DNA of 64,000 nt from Neobacillus niacini (GCF_030817595.1 NZ_JAUSZN010000001.1:5454001-5518000), one strand, 5' to 3'; positions 38,388-47,604 are shown, numbered from the stretch's first letter. Notes: generated by a model not told the origin, from the sequence alone. Translations and numbers: made by a program.

Positions 38388-38768
38388 TTATTTGAAATAA
38401 TCTTTTTCTAGAGATGCGATACTTTTTAGACTCATTTCTGCCCAGTCTGATGCCTTTTCAGTTAACTCGTTTTTCATTTTTTCAACAGCTTGTTTTAATG
38501 ACTCTTGATAGTCAGGGACTTCCTCTGTGAAAATCTTGACCATTTGCTTTGGAATGTTAGCTTGCTCCCTATATGATAGAGCCTTTCTTTCATGGAAAAT
38601 CAATACGTCCACTTCTTTTGGATTATGTAAATCTCCTTGCATAGGATGTTTGACAACAGCTAAAACTCTGACTAAATAATGCTGCGGACGAACTTCGGTT
38701 ATTTCCCCAATATATTTTCCTGTTTTATAAATTCCGGTAACAATTTCACCAATCTGTAATTCTGACAA
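38388..38768 (-). CDS. kapB: Kinase-associated protein KapB
   Basis: A 126-residue protein with GIYKTGKYIGEITEVRPQHYLV, then QGDLHNPKEV and FHERKALSYREQANIPKQMVK, which match KapB closely. KapB works with KinB in starting sporulation. KapB was once called a lipoprotein, but no signal peptide or lipobox is visible here. The TTG at 38768 fits GAGGAGTGG; GTG three codons earlier overlaps the site. Confidence 0.9.
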   Translation of the reverse strand: MSELQIGEIVTGIYKTGKYIGEITEVRPQHYLVRVLAVVKHPMQGDLHNPKEVDVLIFHERKALSYREQANIPKQMVKIFTEEVPDYQESLKQAVEKMKNELTEKASDWAEMSLKSIASLEKDYFK

Positions 38769-38873
38769 AAAAACCACTCCTCAATCTTCTGTAGCCTTTA
38801 TCCTATTATATAAAAAACGAAGTGCAAAAAACAAAAATATCGGTTAAATTAATAAAATGGAGGGATGATAGTG

Positions 38874-39611
38874 ATGAAGAAAATGAAAATTTGGTTAGTG
38901 CTACTGATCGGTACGCTTATCCTGGCTGGATGTGGGACAAGCAAAGAGACAAAGGAAGCAGCTCCTAAGAGTAATGCTTCAAAAACAGAGGAAAAGGAAG
39001 GGAGCAAACAAGTGGAAAATGCAGTTTATCCTCAACTTTCAAATGAGGTTTCAGAGAATGAAAAACTGGTTGAAATAGAAACAACAATGGGTAACGTTAA
39101 AATTAAATTGTTCCCTGAATATGCTCCAAAAGCGGTAGAGAATTTTGTCACACATGGTGAGGAAGGGTATTATGATGGCCTAATTTTTCACCGGGTTATC
39201 AAAGACTTCATGATTCAGGGAGGCGACCCGAATGGAGACGGAACGGGTGGAGAAAGTATTTATGGAGCGCCATTCAAGGATGAGTTCTCAACGAATCTTT
39301 TTAATTTACGTGGGGCATTATCTATGGCTAATTCAGGGGCTAATACAAATGGAAGCCAATTTTTCATAGTAACGAAAAAATCAGTAGATCCGTCAATGAA
39401 AACGGAAATGGAAAAAGCGGGATTCCCAAAAGAAATTATTGAGGCTTATGAAGAAAGAGGGGGCACACCTTGGCTGGACCATCGCCATACAGTTTTTGGA
39501 CAGGTAGTGGAGGGAATGGATATTGTTGATAAAATTTCTGAAACTCCGGTGGACGCTAAGGATAAGCCTGAAGAAGATGTAATAATAAAATCGATTAAGG
39601 TCTTGAAGTAA
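38874..39611 (+). CDS. Lipoprotein cyclophilin-type peptidyl-prolyl isomerase
   Basis: A 245-residue protein. The signal peptide ends LILAGC (Cys20), so it is a membrane lipoprotein. The cyclophilin domain follows from about residue 60 with [27 protein letters not shown] and [14 protein letters not shown]. It should help fold secreted proteins outside the membrane. GGAGGG sets ATG 38874 (9-base gap); ATG 38865 has none. A Lys/Glu linker joins the lipid anchor to the domain. Confidence 0.93.
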   Translation: MKKMKIWLVLLIGTLILAGCGTSKETKEAAPKSNASKTEEKEGSKQVENAVYPQLSNEVSENEKLVEIETTMGNVKIKLFPEYAPKAVENFVTHGEEGYYDGLIFHRVIKDFMIQGGDPNGDGTGGESIYGAPFKDEFSTNLFNLRGALSMANSGANTNGSQFFIVTKKSVDPSMKTEMEKAGFPKEIIEAYEERGGTPWLDHRHTVFGQVVEGMDIVDKISETPVDAKDKPEEDVIIKSIKVLK

Positions 39612-39700
39612 ATCTCTTAAATTTCAAATAATGGCGGGATACACTTTTTGTTGCTATAATAAATATTTAGTGACATTCCTTTAAAGAAAGGGAGAAAAAG

Positions 39701-39913
39701 ATGATCCAGTCATTTGTATTATCGTTATTTCTATACTTTCCAGAAGATAAATCGGAATACGGCCCAGCAGCAATTACATTTTTGATTTTTATGATTGGAG
39801 CCCTACTAACCATGCGGTTTATTATCAAGGTCTCTAAACGGGAAGCGTTGAAAGCGAAAGAACTCGAAGAAAAATTAATGTCTCAGCATAGGCAAGGAAA
39901 CAGTGAACATTAA
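39701..39913 (+). CDS. Small single-span membrane protein
   Basis: A 70-residue protein with two hydrophobic stretches (FVLSLFLYF, and GPAAITFLIFMIGALLTMRFI) and a charged C-tail (REALKAKELEEKLMSQH) that could be a short helix. No family can be named. AAAGGGAG precedes the ATG. The stop overlaps a terminator. Confidence 0.7.
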   Translation: MIQSFVLSLFLYFPEDKSEYGPAAITFLIFMIGALLTMRFIIKVSKREALKAKELEEKLMSQHRQGNSEH

Positions 39914-39930
39914 GCCGCTGTTTCTTTTTT
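39898..39930 (+). terminator. Terminator overlapping the small membrane protein gene
   Basis: Arms GAAACAG / CTGTTTC, then eight T. Confidence 0.8.
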
Positions 39931-39994
39931 TTACATAAATTTTCCACTCGAAGTTAAAACTATCACAAAAATGTCTATCTTAGGGGGGATATTT

Positions 39995-40510
39995 ATGAAA
40001 CGAGTTTGGATCATCATCCCACTTATTCTACTCACGGGTTGTTTAGAAAAGGATATCACAAAACTTGATGTGAAAATGATAAATGATAAGGGAGATTCTG
40101 TCGGGAAAGTTAACGTCCAAGAAGTGTCCAGTGGAGTCAAATTGACCTTCGATTTAAAGGGACTTCCTTCTGGAGAGCACGCCGTTCACATTCATGATAA
40201 GGGTGAATGTAAAAAACCAGACTTTAAATCAGCTGGAAAGGATTTAAATCCTGATGATAAAAAGCATGGTCTTTTGCACCCAGAGGGCGCGCATGCAGGC
40301 GACCTTCCTAATTTAATTGTTGAGGATGACGGAACAGTAAAAGCCGAATTAATGGCTCCGAATGTAACTCTAAAAGAGGGCAGGGCGACGTTAATTAGAA
40401 AAGATGGAACTACCATTGTGATACATGAAGAAAAGGATGATGGAATGACCCAGCCAGAAGGAGATGCTGGAGATGGGATTGCATGTGGTGAAATCTCTAA
40501 GGAACAATAA
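39995..40510 (+). CDS. Cu-Zn superoxide dismutase-like lipoprotein
   Basis: A 171-residue lipoprotein (lipobox LLTGC, Cys16) with a Cu-Zn SOD fold. Metal-site residues: His65 and His67 in VHIHDKGEC, His91 in KKHG, His100 and Asp103 in GAHAGDLPN, and His144 in IVIHEEKDD. The bridging histidine expected in AGxHxNP is Asp83 (AGKDLNP). Cys72 and Cys164 can form the structural disulfide. B. subtilis YojM also lacks Cu ligands and is not active as a SOD. TAGGGGGGA fits ATG 39995. Confidence 0.9.
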   Translation: MKRVWIIIPLILLTGCLEKDITKLDVKMINDKGDSVGKVNVQEVSSGVKLTFDLKGLPSGEHAVHIHDKGECKKPDFKSAGKDLNPDDKKHGLLHPEGAHAGDLPNLIVEDDGTVKAELMAPNVTLKEGRATLIRKDGTTIVIHEEKDDGMTQPEGDAGDGIACGEISKEQ

Positions 40511-40635
40511 TAGTATTAGTTACACTTAAGACAGCTAATTTTTTTAAAAAACAACTCCAATAATAGGCCATTTATCTAAGCTTATCAAACAGTCGGACAT
40601 ACACTAGCATGTAGACTGTAAGGAGGCGATTATAA

Positions 40636-41025
40636 ATGGCAAAAAGACAAAATTTAGGCGGCTTTTTTGGACAATCCGGTTATCCGCAAATGGGAGGCTA
40701 CCAGCAAGGCTATCCGCAAATGGGAGGCTACCAGCAAGGCTATCCGCAAATGGGAGGCTACCAGCAAGGCTATCCGCAAATGGGAGGCTACCAGCAAGGC
40801 TATCCGCAAATGGGAGGCCATCATCAAGGCTATCCGCAAATGGGAGGCCATCATCAAGGCTATCCGCAAATGGGAGGCTACCAGCAAGGCTATCCACAAA
40901 TGGGAGGCTACCAGCAGGGTTATCCGCAAATGGGAGGCTATCAACAAGGTTATCCACAAATGGGCAGTTTTCAACAATATAGAAATTCAAAAATGAACAA
41001 GCCAAGCGGTAAGCGAAATAAATAA
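40636..41025 (+). CDS. Decapeptide-repeat protein (GYPQMGGYQQ)
   Basis: A 129-residue protein. After a basic N-terminus (MAKRQNLGGFF) it has ten copies of G-Y-P-Q-M-G-G-Y/H-Q/H-Q, then a basic tail ending SGKRNK. There is no signal peptide. The low-complexity Tyr/Gln/Gly/Pro make-up resembles spore-coat or prion-like disordered proteins. AGGAGGCGATTATAA precedes the ATG. No family is recognised. Confidence 0.85.
   Translation: MAKRQNLGGFFGQSGYPQMGGYQQGYPQMGGYQQGYPQMGGYQQGYPQMGGYQQGYPQMGGHHQGYPQMGGHHQGYPQMGGYQQGYPQMGGYQQGYPQMGGYQQGYPQMGSFQQYRNSKMNKPSGKRNK
40681..40980 (+). repeat. Coding tandem repeat, ten units of 30 bp
   Basis: Units start TATCCGCAAATGGGAGGC at 40681 and every 30 bases. 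The first four are identical; later ones have a TACCAG to CATCAT change, and the tenth is degenerate. The pattern points to recent slippage or recombination. Confidence 0.95.
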
Positions 41026-41045
41026 GTCCGAAAATTAGACGTTTT

Positions 41046-41083
41046 AAGCCTGTTTCTTCATAATTGAAGGACAGGCTTTCTTA
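41046..41083 (+). terminator. Terminator after the repeat protein gene
   Basis: Arms AAGCCTGTTTCTTCA and TTGAAGGACAGGCTT pair with few mismatches, then TTCTTATT. Confidence 0.82.
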
Positions 41084-41108
41084 TTATAAAGACAAGGAGA
41101 ATGCAATC

Positions 41109-42296
41109 ATGGAAAATAAATTATTTTACCAAGACCCTTATATAAAAACATTTTCAGCGAATGTTGTAACACAAAGTATAGACGAACATGGAAATTACTA
41201 TATTGTGTTGGATCAAACAGCATTTTATCCGACAGGCGGGGGACAACCGCATGATGTTGGAACAATTGAAAACATTAAAGTCGTAAATGTAGAGGAAGTT
41301 GAGGGAGAGGTTCGTCACTACCTCGAAACGGAATTAGAGGATATAAACGCAGCTGTGCACGGTGTTATCGATTGGGAGAGACGATTCGATCATATGCAAC
41401 AGCATGCAGGTCAGCATATTCTCTCCGCGGCATTTGAACAACTTTTTGGGTACAAGACAGTAAGCTTTCATTTAGGGAATGAAACGCTGACAATTGATTT
41501 GGAAACAGAGAAACTTTTGGAATCTGAAGCATTCCGAGTAGAGGAACTTTCCAATCAAATCATTATTGAAAATTGGCCGATTGAAACAAAGTGGGTAACG
41601 GAAGAGGAGTTAGTGAATTATAATCTTCGAAAAGAGACCAAAGTAAAAGAGGATATCCGACTTGTTATTATTCCGAACTTCGATTACAACGGCTGCGGCG
41701 GAACTCATCCGAAAGCCACGGGTGAAGTGCAGGCAATAAAAATATTGGACTGGGAGAGGCAAAAGAAAAAAACACGAGTACAATTTGTTTGCGGAAATCG
41801 TGTCTTGAAACAGTTAAGCCAAAAACATAACGTGCTGTTGGAGTTAACGAAACTCCTGAATGCCCCCGAGAAAGAAATGCAGCATGCAGTTATTCGATTG
41901 TTAGAGAATGTAAAAATTGCTGAAAAAGAGTTAGAACAATCAGTAGAAGCATTGCTTCACTATGAGGCAAATAGCTTATTAGAAAAAGAGGAGAGTAAAA
42001 TTGTCAGTAAGGTTTTTCAAAACAGAGGTATTCAGGAGCTACAAAAATTAGCCCGTAACATTATAGCAAAAGATGAAGAGGCAATCGTATTATTTGTGTC
42101 TCACAATGAAAATAGATTACAGCTTGTTTGTGCAAGGGGTACCACAGAAAAGGCAAGTATGAAAAAGGTTATGGGTGAAGCACTTCCATTCATTAATGGC
42201 AAGGGCGGAGGAAGTGATTCATTTGCACAAGGGGGAGGAGAAGCACTGATTTCAGGGGAACAAATGCTCAAGCATTTATTAGATTTCATTCAATAG
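41109..42296 (+). CDS. Alanyl-tRNA editing protein (AlaX-L type) with DHHA1 domain
   Basis: A 395-residue stand-alone editing protein. It has the AlaRS editing/second additional domain with HMQQHAGQH (HxxxH) and CGGTHPKATG (Cys-His) as zinc ligands, and a C-terminal DHHA1-like region ending GKGGGSDSFAQGGG. It should clear tRNAAla mischarged with serine or glycine. The ATG at 41109 follows AAGGAGAA; a TTG reading upstream lies in the terminator. Confidence 0.9.
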   Translation: MENKLFYQDPYIKTFSANVVTQSIDEHGNYYIVLDQTAFYPTGGGQPHDVGTIENIKVVNVEEVEGEVRHYLETELEDINAAVHGVIDWERRFDHMQQHAGQHILSAAFEQLFGYKTVSFHLGNETLTIDLETEKLLESEAFRVEELSNQIIIENWPIETKWVTEEELVNYNLRKETKVKEDIRLVIIPNFDYNGCGGTHPKATGEVQAIKILDWERQKKKTRVQFVCGNRVLKQLSQKHNVLLELTKLLNAPEKEMQHAVIRLLENVKIAEKELEQSVEALLHYEANSLLEKEESKIVSKVFQNRGIQELQKLARNIIAKDEEAIVLFVSHNENRLQLVCARGTTEKASMKKVMGEALPFINGKGGGSDSFAQGGGEALISGEQMLKHLLDFIQ

Positions 42297-42398
42297 ATGT
42301 GGAAACCTCTGAGCTCAGGCGTCAATGTCACACTTTGTTTTTATTGTAAGCAAAAATGAGTATAATAAAAGTTAAAGGTCAAGAAAGGTGTGGGTTTG

Positions 42399-42776
42399 AT
42401 GGGGATTTTTGATGGCATGATGGGAAATGCATCTGAGGTGAACCCTGGAGAGGCACAAAGGGAATTTGCTAGAATTCTTGCGAGTGAAGAAAGAATTGAT
42501 AAAGCGTATAAATTAATTAGAGACTTATTTATATTTACGAATAAACGGCTAATTTTAGTGGATAAGCAGGGGTTAACAGGTAAGAAAGTTGAATATCATT
42601 CCATTCCATATAAAAGTATTACCCATTTCAGTATCGAGACCGCTGGGAGCTTTGATTTGGACGCAGAATTAAAAATCTGGATCTCAGGTAACGCACTCCC
42701 ACTCCAAAAACAATTCAACAAAAACCTAAACATTTATGAACTTCAAACAGTATTAGCAGAATATGTACTGAAGTAG
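42399..42776 (+). CDS. Bacterial PH-domain protein
   Basis: A 125-residue bacterial pleckstrin-homology-like protein (DUF1696/bPH_1 type). The stretch DLFIFTNKRLILVDKQGLTGKKVEYHSIPYKSITHFSIET is diagnostic. No membrane segment is present. The role of the family is unclear. GAAAGGTG fits ATG 42399; GTG at 42390 overlaps it. Confidence 0.83.
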   Translation: MGIFDGMMGNASEVNPGEAQREFARILASEERIDKAYKLIRDLFIFTNKRLILVDKQGLTGKKVEYHSIPYKSITHFSIETAGSFDLDAELKIWISGNALPLQKQFNKNLNIYELQTVLAEYVLK

Positions 42777-42801
42777 AAAAGCGGAAGCAGGAGAGAATGA
42801 A

Positions 42802-43065
42802 ATGGAAAGTGAAATGAAAACAAATCTGCAATTTGTGGATGTATTAAATGAATGGGATCCTTTCAAATTAAAGAATGGAGATTATGACACGGAGATAGCT
42901 GACACCATCCAAGCCATTCATGAGTTAGTCAATCCAGAGGAATTAGCTGCAAGAATACAAAGTATATATGAATTTTCATTTGAAGAAATCATACCTCTTG
43001 AACAGTGTATTAAAATTGCTAATCAACTGCTGCTGATAAAGGATAACGACTCTTGTACGATATAA
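42802..43065 (+). CDS. yugE: DUF1871 protein YugE
   Basis: An 87-residue protein with LNEWDPFKLKNGDYDTEIADTIQAIHEL, the DUF1871/YugE pattern. It may be an all-helical regulator; no function known. It lies 25 bases after the PH-domain gene with AGGAGAG upstream, so the two may share a transcript. The terminator that follows also serves the convergent yugF. Confidence 0.82.
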   Translation: MESEMKTNLQFVDVLNEWDPFKLKNGDYDTEIADTIQAIHELVNPEELAARIQSIYEFSFEEIIPLEQCIKIANQLLLIKDNDSCTI

Positions 43066-43092
43066 AACGACAGCTTAGGCTGTCGTTTTTTC
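43065..43092. terminator. Bidirectional terminator yugE/yugF
   Basis: Arms AAAACGACAGC / GCTGTCGTTTT, loop TTAG. Confidence 0.9.
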
Positions 43093-43915
43093 ATGCTAAG
43101 AATTGTTTAATATGCTGAAAAACATCCTCAGGACGTTCTTCAGGAACCAAATGACCCGTTTCCCTCAAAATAACCAGTTCAGATTCCTTTAAATCATCTT
43201 TCAAACGCTTCCCCACAGATAGCGGAACAACTTTGTCATACTCACCCCAAATTAATAAACATGGATGGACAATTTGCTTGAGCACTACAGTTGAGAGGTC
43301 ACCTTCATGGTCGCGAATCATTCTAGTTAATGCCAGGAAAATTTCATCCTTTAAAAAAGGCTGTAAATAGCCAAACAGCATTTCATCACTAATCAAGGAA
43401 TGGTCATGAACGACATTTTGAAGATTTTGCATGATACCTGAACGTGCAAGAAAAAACTTTACATAGAGGTGAAAATAGGGAATGTAACTGCCAATAATTA
43501 AAGGTAGTTTAGAGCGCTTGGAATAAGATGAACTGCAAAGAAGTACCGCCTTTTCGGCAATATCGGGCTGTTGATGCAGGATATTAAGGACAATTTGTCC
43601 GCCCATTGAATGACCAATTAGCGTAATTTCTTTTAAATCAAGTGCCGAAATAAGCTGAATTACAGTTTGTGCAAGATTACGATAGGAATAAACAAAATTG
43701 CTGCTTTTCTCGCTTTTTCCAAAGGGAGGAAGGTCAATGGAAACCACTTGAAATTCTTTGTTTAAAAAAGGGATTAATCGTCGATAGCTAAAAGTGGAAG
43801 AAAGAAATCCATGAAGTAATACAAGTGTCTTTTTGGAATCAGGGTTTGGATAGAGTTCATAATAAATATTAATATCATTGACTAGCTGATTACGATAAAA
43901 AACCTTCTCTTCCAC
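43091..43915 (-). CDS. yugF: Alpha/beta hydrolase YugF
   Basis: A 274-residue alpha/beta hydrolase. The nucleophile elbow is GHSMGG, the acid is in LLIWGEYDKVVP, and the histidine is in ETGHLVPEERPE. The oxyanion part is LLHGFLSSTFSY. Substrate unknown. GTG at 43915 follows AGAAGGTGGG. Confidence 0.88.
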   Translation of the reverse strand: MEEKVFYRNQLVNDINIYYELYPNPDSKKTLVLLHGFLSSTFSYRRLIPFLNKEFQVVSIDLPPFGKSEKSSNFVYSYRNLAQTVIQLISALDLKEITLIGHSMGGQIVLNILHQQPDIAEKAVLLCSSSYSKRSKLPLIIGSYIPYFHLYVKFFLARSGIMQNLQNVVHDHSLISDEMLFGYLQPFLKDEIFLALTRMIRDHEGDLSTVVLKQIVHPCLLIWGEYDKVVPLSVGKRLKDDLKESELVILRETGHLVPEERPEDVFQHIKQFLA

Positions 43916-43999
43916 GTGTTCAACCCACCTTCTGCTAATATGTCAGTGATAATAATTTCTCCAGTAGACTCCTATTTAACACTTACAAATACATTTTTT

Positions 44000-44033
44000 C
44001 CAAAAAAAAGAGGACAAACCAATGTGGTTGTCC
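44000..44033 (-). terminator. Terminator of the XRE regulator gene
   Basis: On the minus strand: arms GGACAACC / GGTTTGTCC with a bulge, then TCTTTTTTTT. Confidence 0.75.
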
Positions 44034-44117
44034 ACTTCAAAAAAGGGGGGAATACTAGAAAGCTTATATAATATTGATTTCCTATTTTTTTGAATTCTAT
44101 ACAGTGTTTTTGAAATT

Positions 44118-44333
44118 TTAAATATGTTGATCTAGTTGGTCTAATAATAGTTCAGAAGCAGGAATATCAAGAACAGTAGACAATTTAAGAAGGGTTTGAG
44201 TACTAGGAATTTGTTCGCCAGATTCATATTTTTCAATGGTTTGAATTCCTACTCTTATTTTTTGAGCTAATTCCTCTTTCGTCATTTTCAAATGCTCACG
44301 ATAATTTTTGATCGTACTGCCAATTGTGTTCAA
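44118..44333 (-). CDS. XRE-type helix-turn-helix regulator
   Basis: A 71-residue single HTH_3 domain: IGSTIKNYREHLKMTKEELAQKIRVGIQTIEKYESGEQIPS. It has no effector domain. The target is unknown, perhaps its own promoter. TTG at 44333 fits the AGGAGAGGTG site; GTG three codons earlier overlaps it. Divergent from yugI. Confidence 0.86.
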   Translation of the reverse strand: MNTIGSTIKNYREHLKMTKEELAQKIRVGIQTIEKYESGEQIPSTQTLLKLSTVLDIPASELLLDQLDQHI

Positions 44334-44458
44334 AATGATCACCTCTCCTATTTAGACATTATCCCATTTTTATTCTATCATAAAATTCTTTTTTCTAAAA
44401 AAAAAACCTATTCAAACATTTTGTTGACGTTTCCATCAGACTTTGAGGAAAACCTTTT

Positions 44459-44487
44459 TTGATTAAATGTTTACAATGTGCTATAAT
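44459..44487 (+). promoter_or_regulatory. Promoter for yugI
   Basis: TTGATT (44459-44464), 17-base spacer with an extended TG, and TATAAT (44482-44487), 52 bases before the ATG. Confidence 0.82.
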
Positions 44488-44539
44488 TTCTTATTGCGTA
44501 TATAGAAGATAAAAATAATTATTTCTTAGGAGTGTTTTC

Positions 44540-44944
44540 ATGACAGAAAAGATCGAAACTGGAAGTGTATTAACAGGTAAAGTAACAGGAATTCAACCTT
44601 ATGGAGCGTTCATAGCATTAGATGAAAATACACAGGGACTTGTGCATATTTCTGAAATTACACATGGTTATGTAAAAGATATTAACGATCATTTGAAAGT
44701 TGGAGATGAAGTTAAGGTAAAAGTATTATCAATTGATGAAAATGCTGGCAAAATTGGTTTATCTATCCGCGCAACGGAAGAAGCCCCTGTACAACAGGCT
44801 GTTGCTAAACCAAAGAAGCCTCGTAAGCGTCAAGCTGCTGCAATTGTACCAGAAGTTGATGGCCAACAAGGTTTTAACACATTAAAAGACAAGCTTCAAG
44901 AGTGGATTGACCAATCTCAGCGTGAAGATTTAATTAAGAAATAA
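44540..44944 (+). CDS. yugI: S1-domain RNA-binding protein YugI (general stress protein 13)
   Basis: A 134-residue protein. The N-terminal S1 domain reads GSVLTGKVTGIQPYGAFIALDENTQGLVHISEI, then a basic Ala/Lys linker and an acidic C-terminal helix. YugI binds ribosomes in B. subtilis and is a stress protein. It has a good promoter and terminator of its own. Confidence 0.93.
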   Translation: MTEKIETGSVLTGKVTGIQPYGAFIALDENTQGLVHISEITHGYVKDINDHLKVGDEVKVKVLSIDENAGKIGLSIRATEEAPVQQAVAKPKKPRKRQAAAIVPEVDGQQGFNTLKDKLQEWIDQSQREDLIKK

Positions 44945-44952
44945 TACAATGA

Positions 44953-45002
44953 TTAAAAAGCCTAGTGCCTTGCTAATTACAGCGGGAACTAGGCTTTTTT
45001 TG
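44953..45002 (+). terminator. Terminator after yugI
   Basis: Outer arms AAAAAGCCTAGT / ACTAGGCTTTTT with a loose inner loop, ending in T. Confidence 0.82.
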
Positions 45003-45098
45003 AAAAGATTTTTTCATAATGGTTCATTCTTTTTGCAGGCTCGGCTACAATAGGTATGTACGTACATAATTCACCGGTGAAACGGAGGAAAAGGTTTA

Positions 45099-46298
45099 AT
45101 GGCGGCAGAAATGAAAACAGAGCAATTAATTGAACAAACCGAGAAATATGGGGCAAATAACTATCATCCACTTCCAATTGTTATTTCACGCGCTGAGGGA
45201 ATTTGGGTAGAAGACCCTGAAGGAAATAAATATATGGATATGTTAAGTGCTTATTCCGCAGTAAATCAAGGCCATCGCCACCCAAAAATTATTCAAGCAT
45301 TAAAAGATCAAGCAGATAAAGTAACGTTAACTTCTCGCGCTTTTCATAATGACCAATTAGGTCCATGGTATGAGAAGATTTGCAAATTAACAAAAAAAGA
45401 AATGGCGCTTCCTATGAATACAGGTGCTGAGGCAGTAGAAACAGCCGTTAAGGCCGCACGCAGATGGTCTTATGATGTAAAAGGCGTTGCTCGGGACCAA
45501 GCAGAAATTATCGCCTGCACAGGAAACTTCCATGGCAGAACGATGACTGCCGTTTCCTTGTCATCTGAAGCAGAGTATAAGCGTGGATTTGGACCAATGC
45601 TTCCAGGTATAAAACTAATCCCTTATGGTGATTTAAACGCTTTAAAATCAGCGATTACAGCCAATACGGCAGCCTTTTTAATTGAGCCTATTCAAGGTGA
45701 GGCCGGTATTGTAATTCCTCCTGAAGGCTTTATGAAAGATGCCTTTGAATTATGTAAACAAAACAATGTTCTATTTATTGCCGATGAAATTCAGGCTGGA
45801 TTGGCCCGTACGGGAAAAATGTTTGCCTGTGAGTGGGAGGGAATAGAGCCAGATATGTATATTCTTGGTAAGGCTCTAGGCGGCGGGGTATTCCCAATTT
45901 CCTGTGTAGTCGCAAACCAAGATATTTTAGGTGTATTTAATCCAGGATCACACGGTTCTACCTTCGGAGGAAATCCACTAGCATGCGCAGTATCAATCGC
46001 TGCTTTAGATGTACTGATTGACGAGAATCTATCCGATAAATCACTGGAGTTAGGACAATATTTTGTAAGTAAATTAAAAGAAATTAAGAATCCGCGAATT
46101 AAGGACGTGAGAGGTCGTGGGTTGTTTATCGGTGTAGAGTTAACTGAGCCTGCACGAAAATATTGTGAAGATTTAAAGGAGGAAGGGCTGTTATGTAAGG
46201 AAACACATGATACAGTGATTCGTTTCGCTCCTCCTCTGATTATAAGTAAAGATGAACTAGATTGGGCGATTGAACGCATTAAAAAAGTACTTAGTTAA
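45099..46298 (+). CDS. rocD: Ornithine aminotransferase
   Basis: A 399-residue class III aminotransferase. It turns ornithine and 2-oxoglutarate into glutamate semialdehyde and glutamate. The PLP lysine is in [30 protein letters not shown] and GNFHGRTM are typical. ATG follows ACGGAGGAAAAGG. It lies 22 bases before a glutamate dehydrogenase gene, so arginine/ornithine carbon ends up as 2-oxoglutarate. A weak TTCATT-17-TACAAT (45023-45051) may be its promoter. Confidence 0.93.
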   Translation: MAAEMKTEQLIEQTEKYGANNYHPLPIVISRAEGIWVEDPEGNKYMDMLSAYSAVNQGHRHPKIIQALKDQADKVTLTSRAFHNDQLGPWYEKICKLTKKEMALPMNTGAEAVETAVKAARRWSYDVKGVARDQAEIIACTGNFHGRTMTAVSLSSEAEYKRGFGPMLPGIKLIPYGDLNALKSAITANTAAFLIEPIQGEAGIVIPPEGFMKDAFELCKQNNVLFIADEIQAGLARTGKMFACEWEGIEPDMYILGKALGGGVFPISCVVANQDILGVFNPGSHGSTFGGNPLACAVSIAALDVLIDENLSDKSLELGQYFVSKLKEIKNPRIKDVRGRGLFIGVELTEPARKYCEDLKEEGLLCKETHDTVIRFAPPLIISKDELDWAIERIKKVLS

Positions 46299-46320
46299 TT
46301 GAAAAATTTGAGGTGCCAAA

Positions 46321-47604
46321 ATGGGGAAGAATGACGTAACAAATAGTGTGGGTGACAATGGTAAAGAAACATTGAATCTACTGACATCAACACAGATTGT
46401 TATTCAAGATGCATTGCAAAGACTAGGACTTCCATTATCTGCATTTGAGTTGTTGAGAGAACCTGTGCGGATGCTTCAAGTGCGGATTCCGGTACGGATG
46501 GATGATGGTTCAGTAAAAATTTTTAGCGGCTACAGGGCACAGCATAATGATTCCGTTGGGCCGACGATTGGCGGTGTCCGCTTCCATCCAAAGATTAATG
46601 ATGATGATATCAAGGCTTTAGCCATGTGGATGAGCATGAAATGTGGAATTGCTGATTTACCATTTGGAGGTGGAAAGGGCGGTATTATTTGTAATCCTCG
46701 TACCCTTTCATTTGGTGAACTTGAACGCTTAAGCCGCGGATATGTCCGCTCCATTAGTCAAATTGTCGGACCAACCAAAGATATCCCGGCACCGGATATG
46801 TATACCAATTCTCAAGTCATGGCCTGGATGATGGATGAATACAGTCGTCTCAGGAAGTTCGACTCTCCTGGTTTTATAACAGGGAAGCCCCTTGTCCTTG
46901 GGGGTTCAGAAGTGAGGGAAGAAGCGGGGGCACTGGGTGCAGCTATTTGTATTGAAGAAGCTGCGAAATTACGCGGATTTCCCCTAAAAGGGGCTCGTAT
47001 CATTGTTCAAGGCTTTGGGAATGCTGGAAGTTACATCGCAAAATTCATGCATAAATCGGGAGCCATTATCGTTGGAATTTCAGATGTATATGGCGCCCTT
47101 TATGATCCGGATGGTTTAAATATTGACTATTTACTTAGTCGCCGCGACAGTTTTGGTACCGTTACTTCCCTTTTTGATGGAACAATCACTAATGAAGAAT
47201 TGCTTGAACAGGAATGTGATATTCTCGTACCTGCGGCAACTTCAAATCAAATTACAGCCAAGAATGCTCAAAATATTAGAGCAAAGATAATTGTGGAGGC
47301 TGCCAATGGTCCTACAACCATTGAGGCCACCAGAATTCTTTCTGAGCGGGGGGTACTGCTTGTTCCCGATGTCCTAGCAGGAGCTGGTGGAGTCACGGTC
47401 TCTTATTTCGAATGGGTTCAAAACAAACAGGGATATTATTGGGATGACAAGGAAGTCACAATGAAGTTACGTGAAAAAATGGTTAGTGCGTTTCACCAAA
47501 TATATGACATCTCAAAACTCAACCATGTGAATCTGCGTACAGCGGCATATATGGTCGGTGTAAGAAAAATGGTAGAAGCCTCAGAGTTTAGAGGATGGAT
47601 ATGA
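46321..47604 (+). CDS. NAD-dependent glutamate dehydrogenase (RocG/GudB family)
   Basis: A 427-residue enzyme. It has the catalytic lysine motif PFGGGKGG (Lys119), PAPDMYTNSQVMAW with Asp158, and the dinucleotide motif VQGFGNAGSYIA. The conserved stretch GGSxGRxxATG is changed to GGSEVREEAGALG at 194-206. It lacks the 9-bp repeat of cryptic gudB at a place I could recognise. GAGGTG lies before the ATG. It is likely cotranscribed with rocD. Confidence 0.9.
   Translation: MGKNDVTNSVGDNGKETLNLLTSTQIVIQDALQRLGLPLSAFELLREPVRMLQVRIPVRMDDGSVKIFSGYRAQHNDSVGPTIGGVRFHPKINDDDIKALAMWMSMKCGIADLPFGGGKGGIICNPRTLSFGELERLSRGYVRSISQIVGPTKDIPAPDMYTNSQVMAWMMDEYSRLRKFDSPGFITGKPLVLGGSEVREEAGALGAAICIEEAAKLRGFPLKGARIIVQGFGNAGSYIAKFMHKSGAIIVGISDVYGALYDPDGLNIDYLLSRRDSFGTVTSLFDGTITNEELLEQECDILVPAATSNQITAKNAQNIRAKIIVEAANGPTTIEATRILSERGVLLVPDVLAGAGGVTVSYFEWVQNKQGYYWDDKEVTMKLREKMVSAFHQIYDISKLNHVNLRTAAYMVGVRKMVEASEFRGWI

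Noticed and set aside
38388..38768. Lipoprotein signal in KapB
   Set aside because: No hydrophobic N-terminus or lipobox is visible despite the historic name.
40604..41005. Long minus-strand and alternate-frame repeats opposite the decapeptide-repeat gene
   Set aside because: The 30-bp unit has no stop in several frames, so open frames arise automatically. Only the + frame at 40636 has a ribosome site.
45020..45040. Sigma-54 (-24/-12) promoter before rocD
   Set aside because: TGG and TGCA are present, but the GG to GC distance is 12, not 10 bases.
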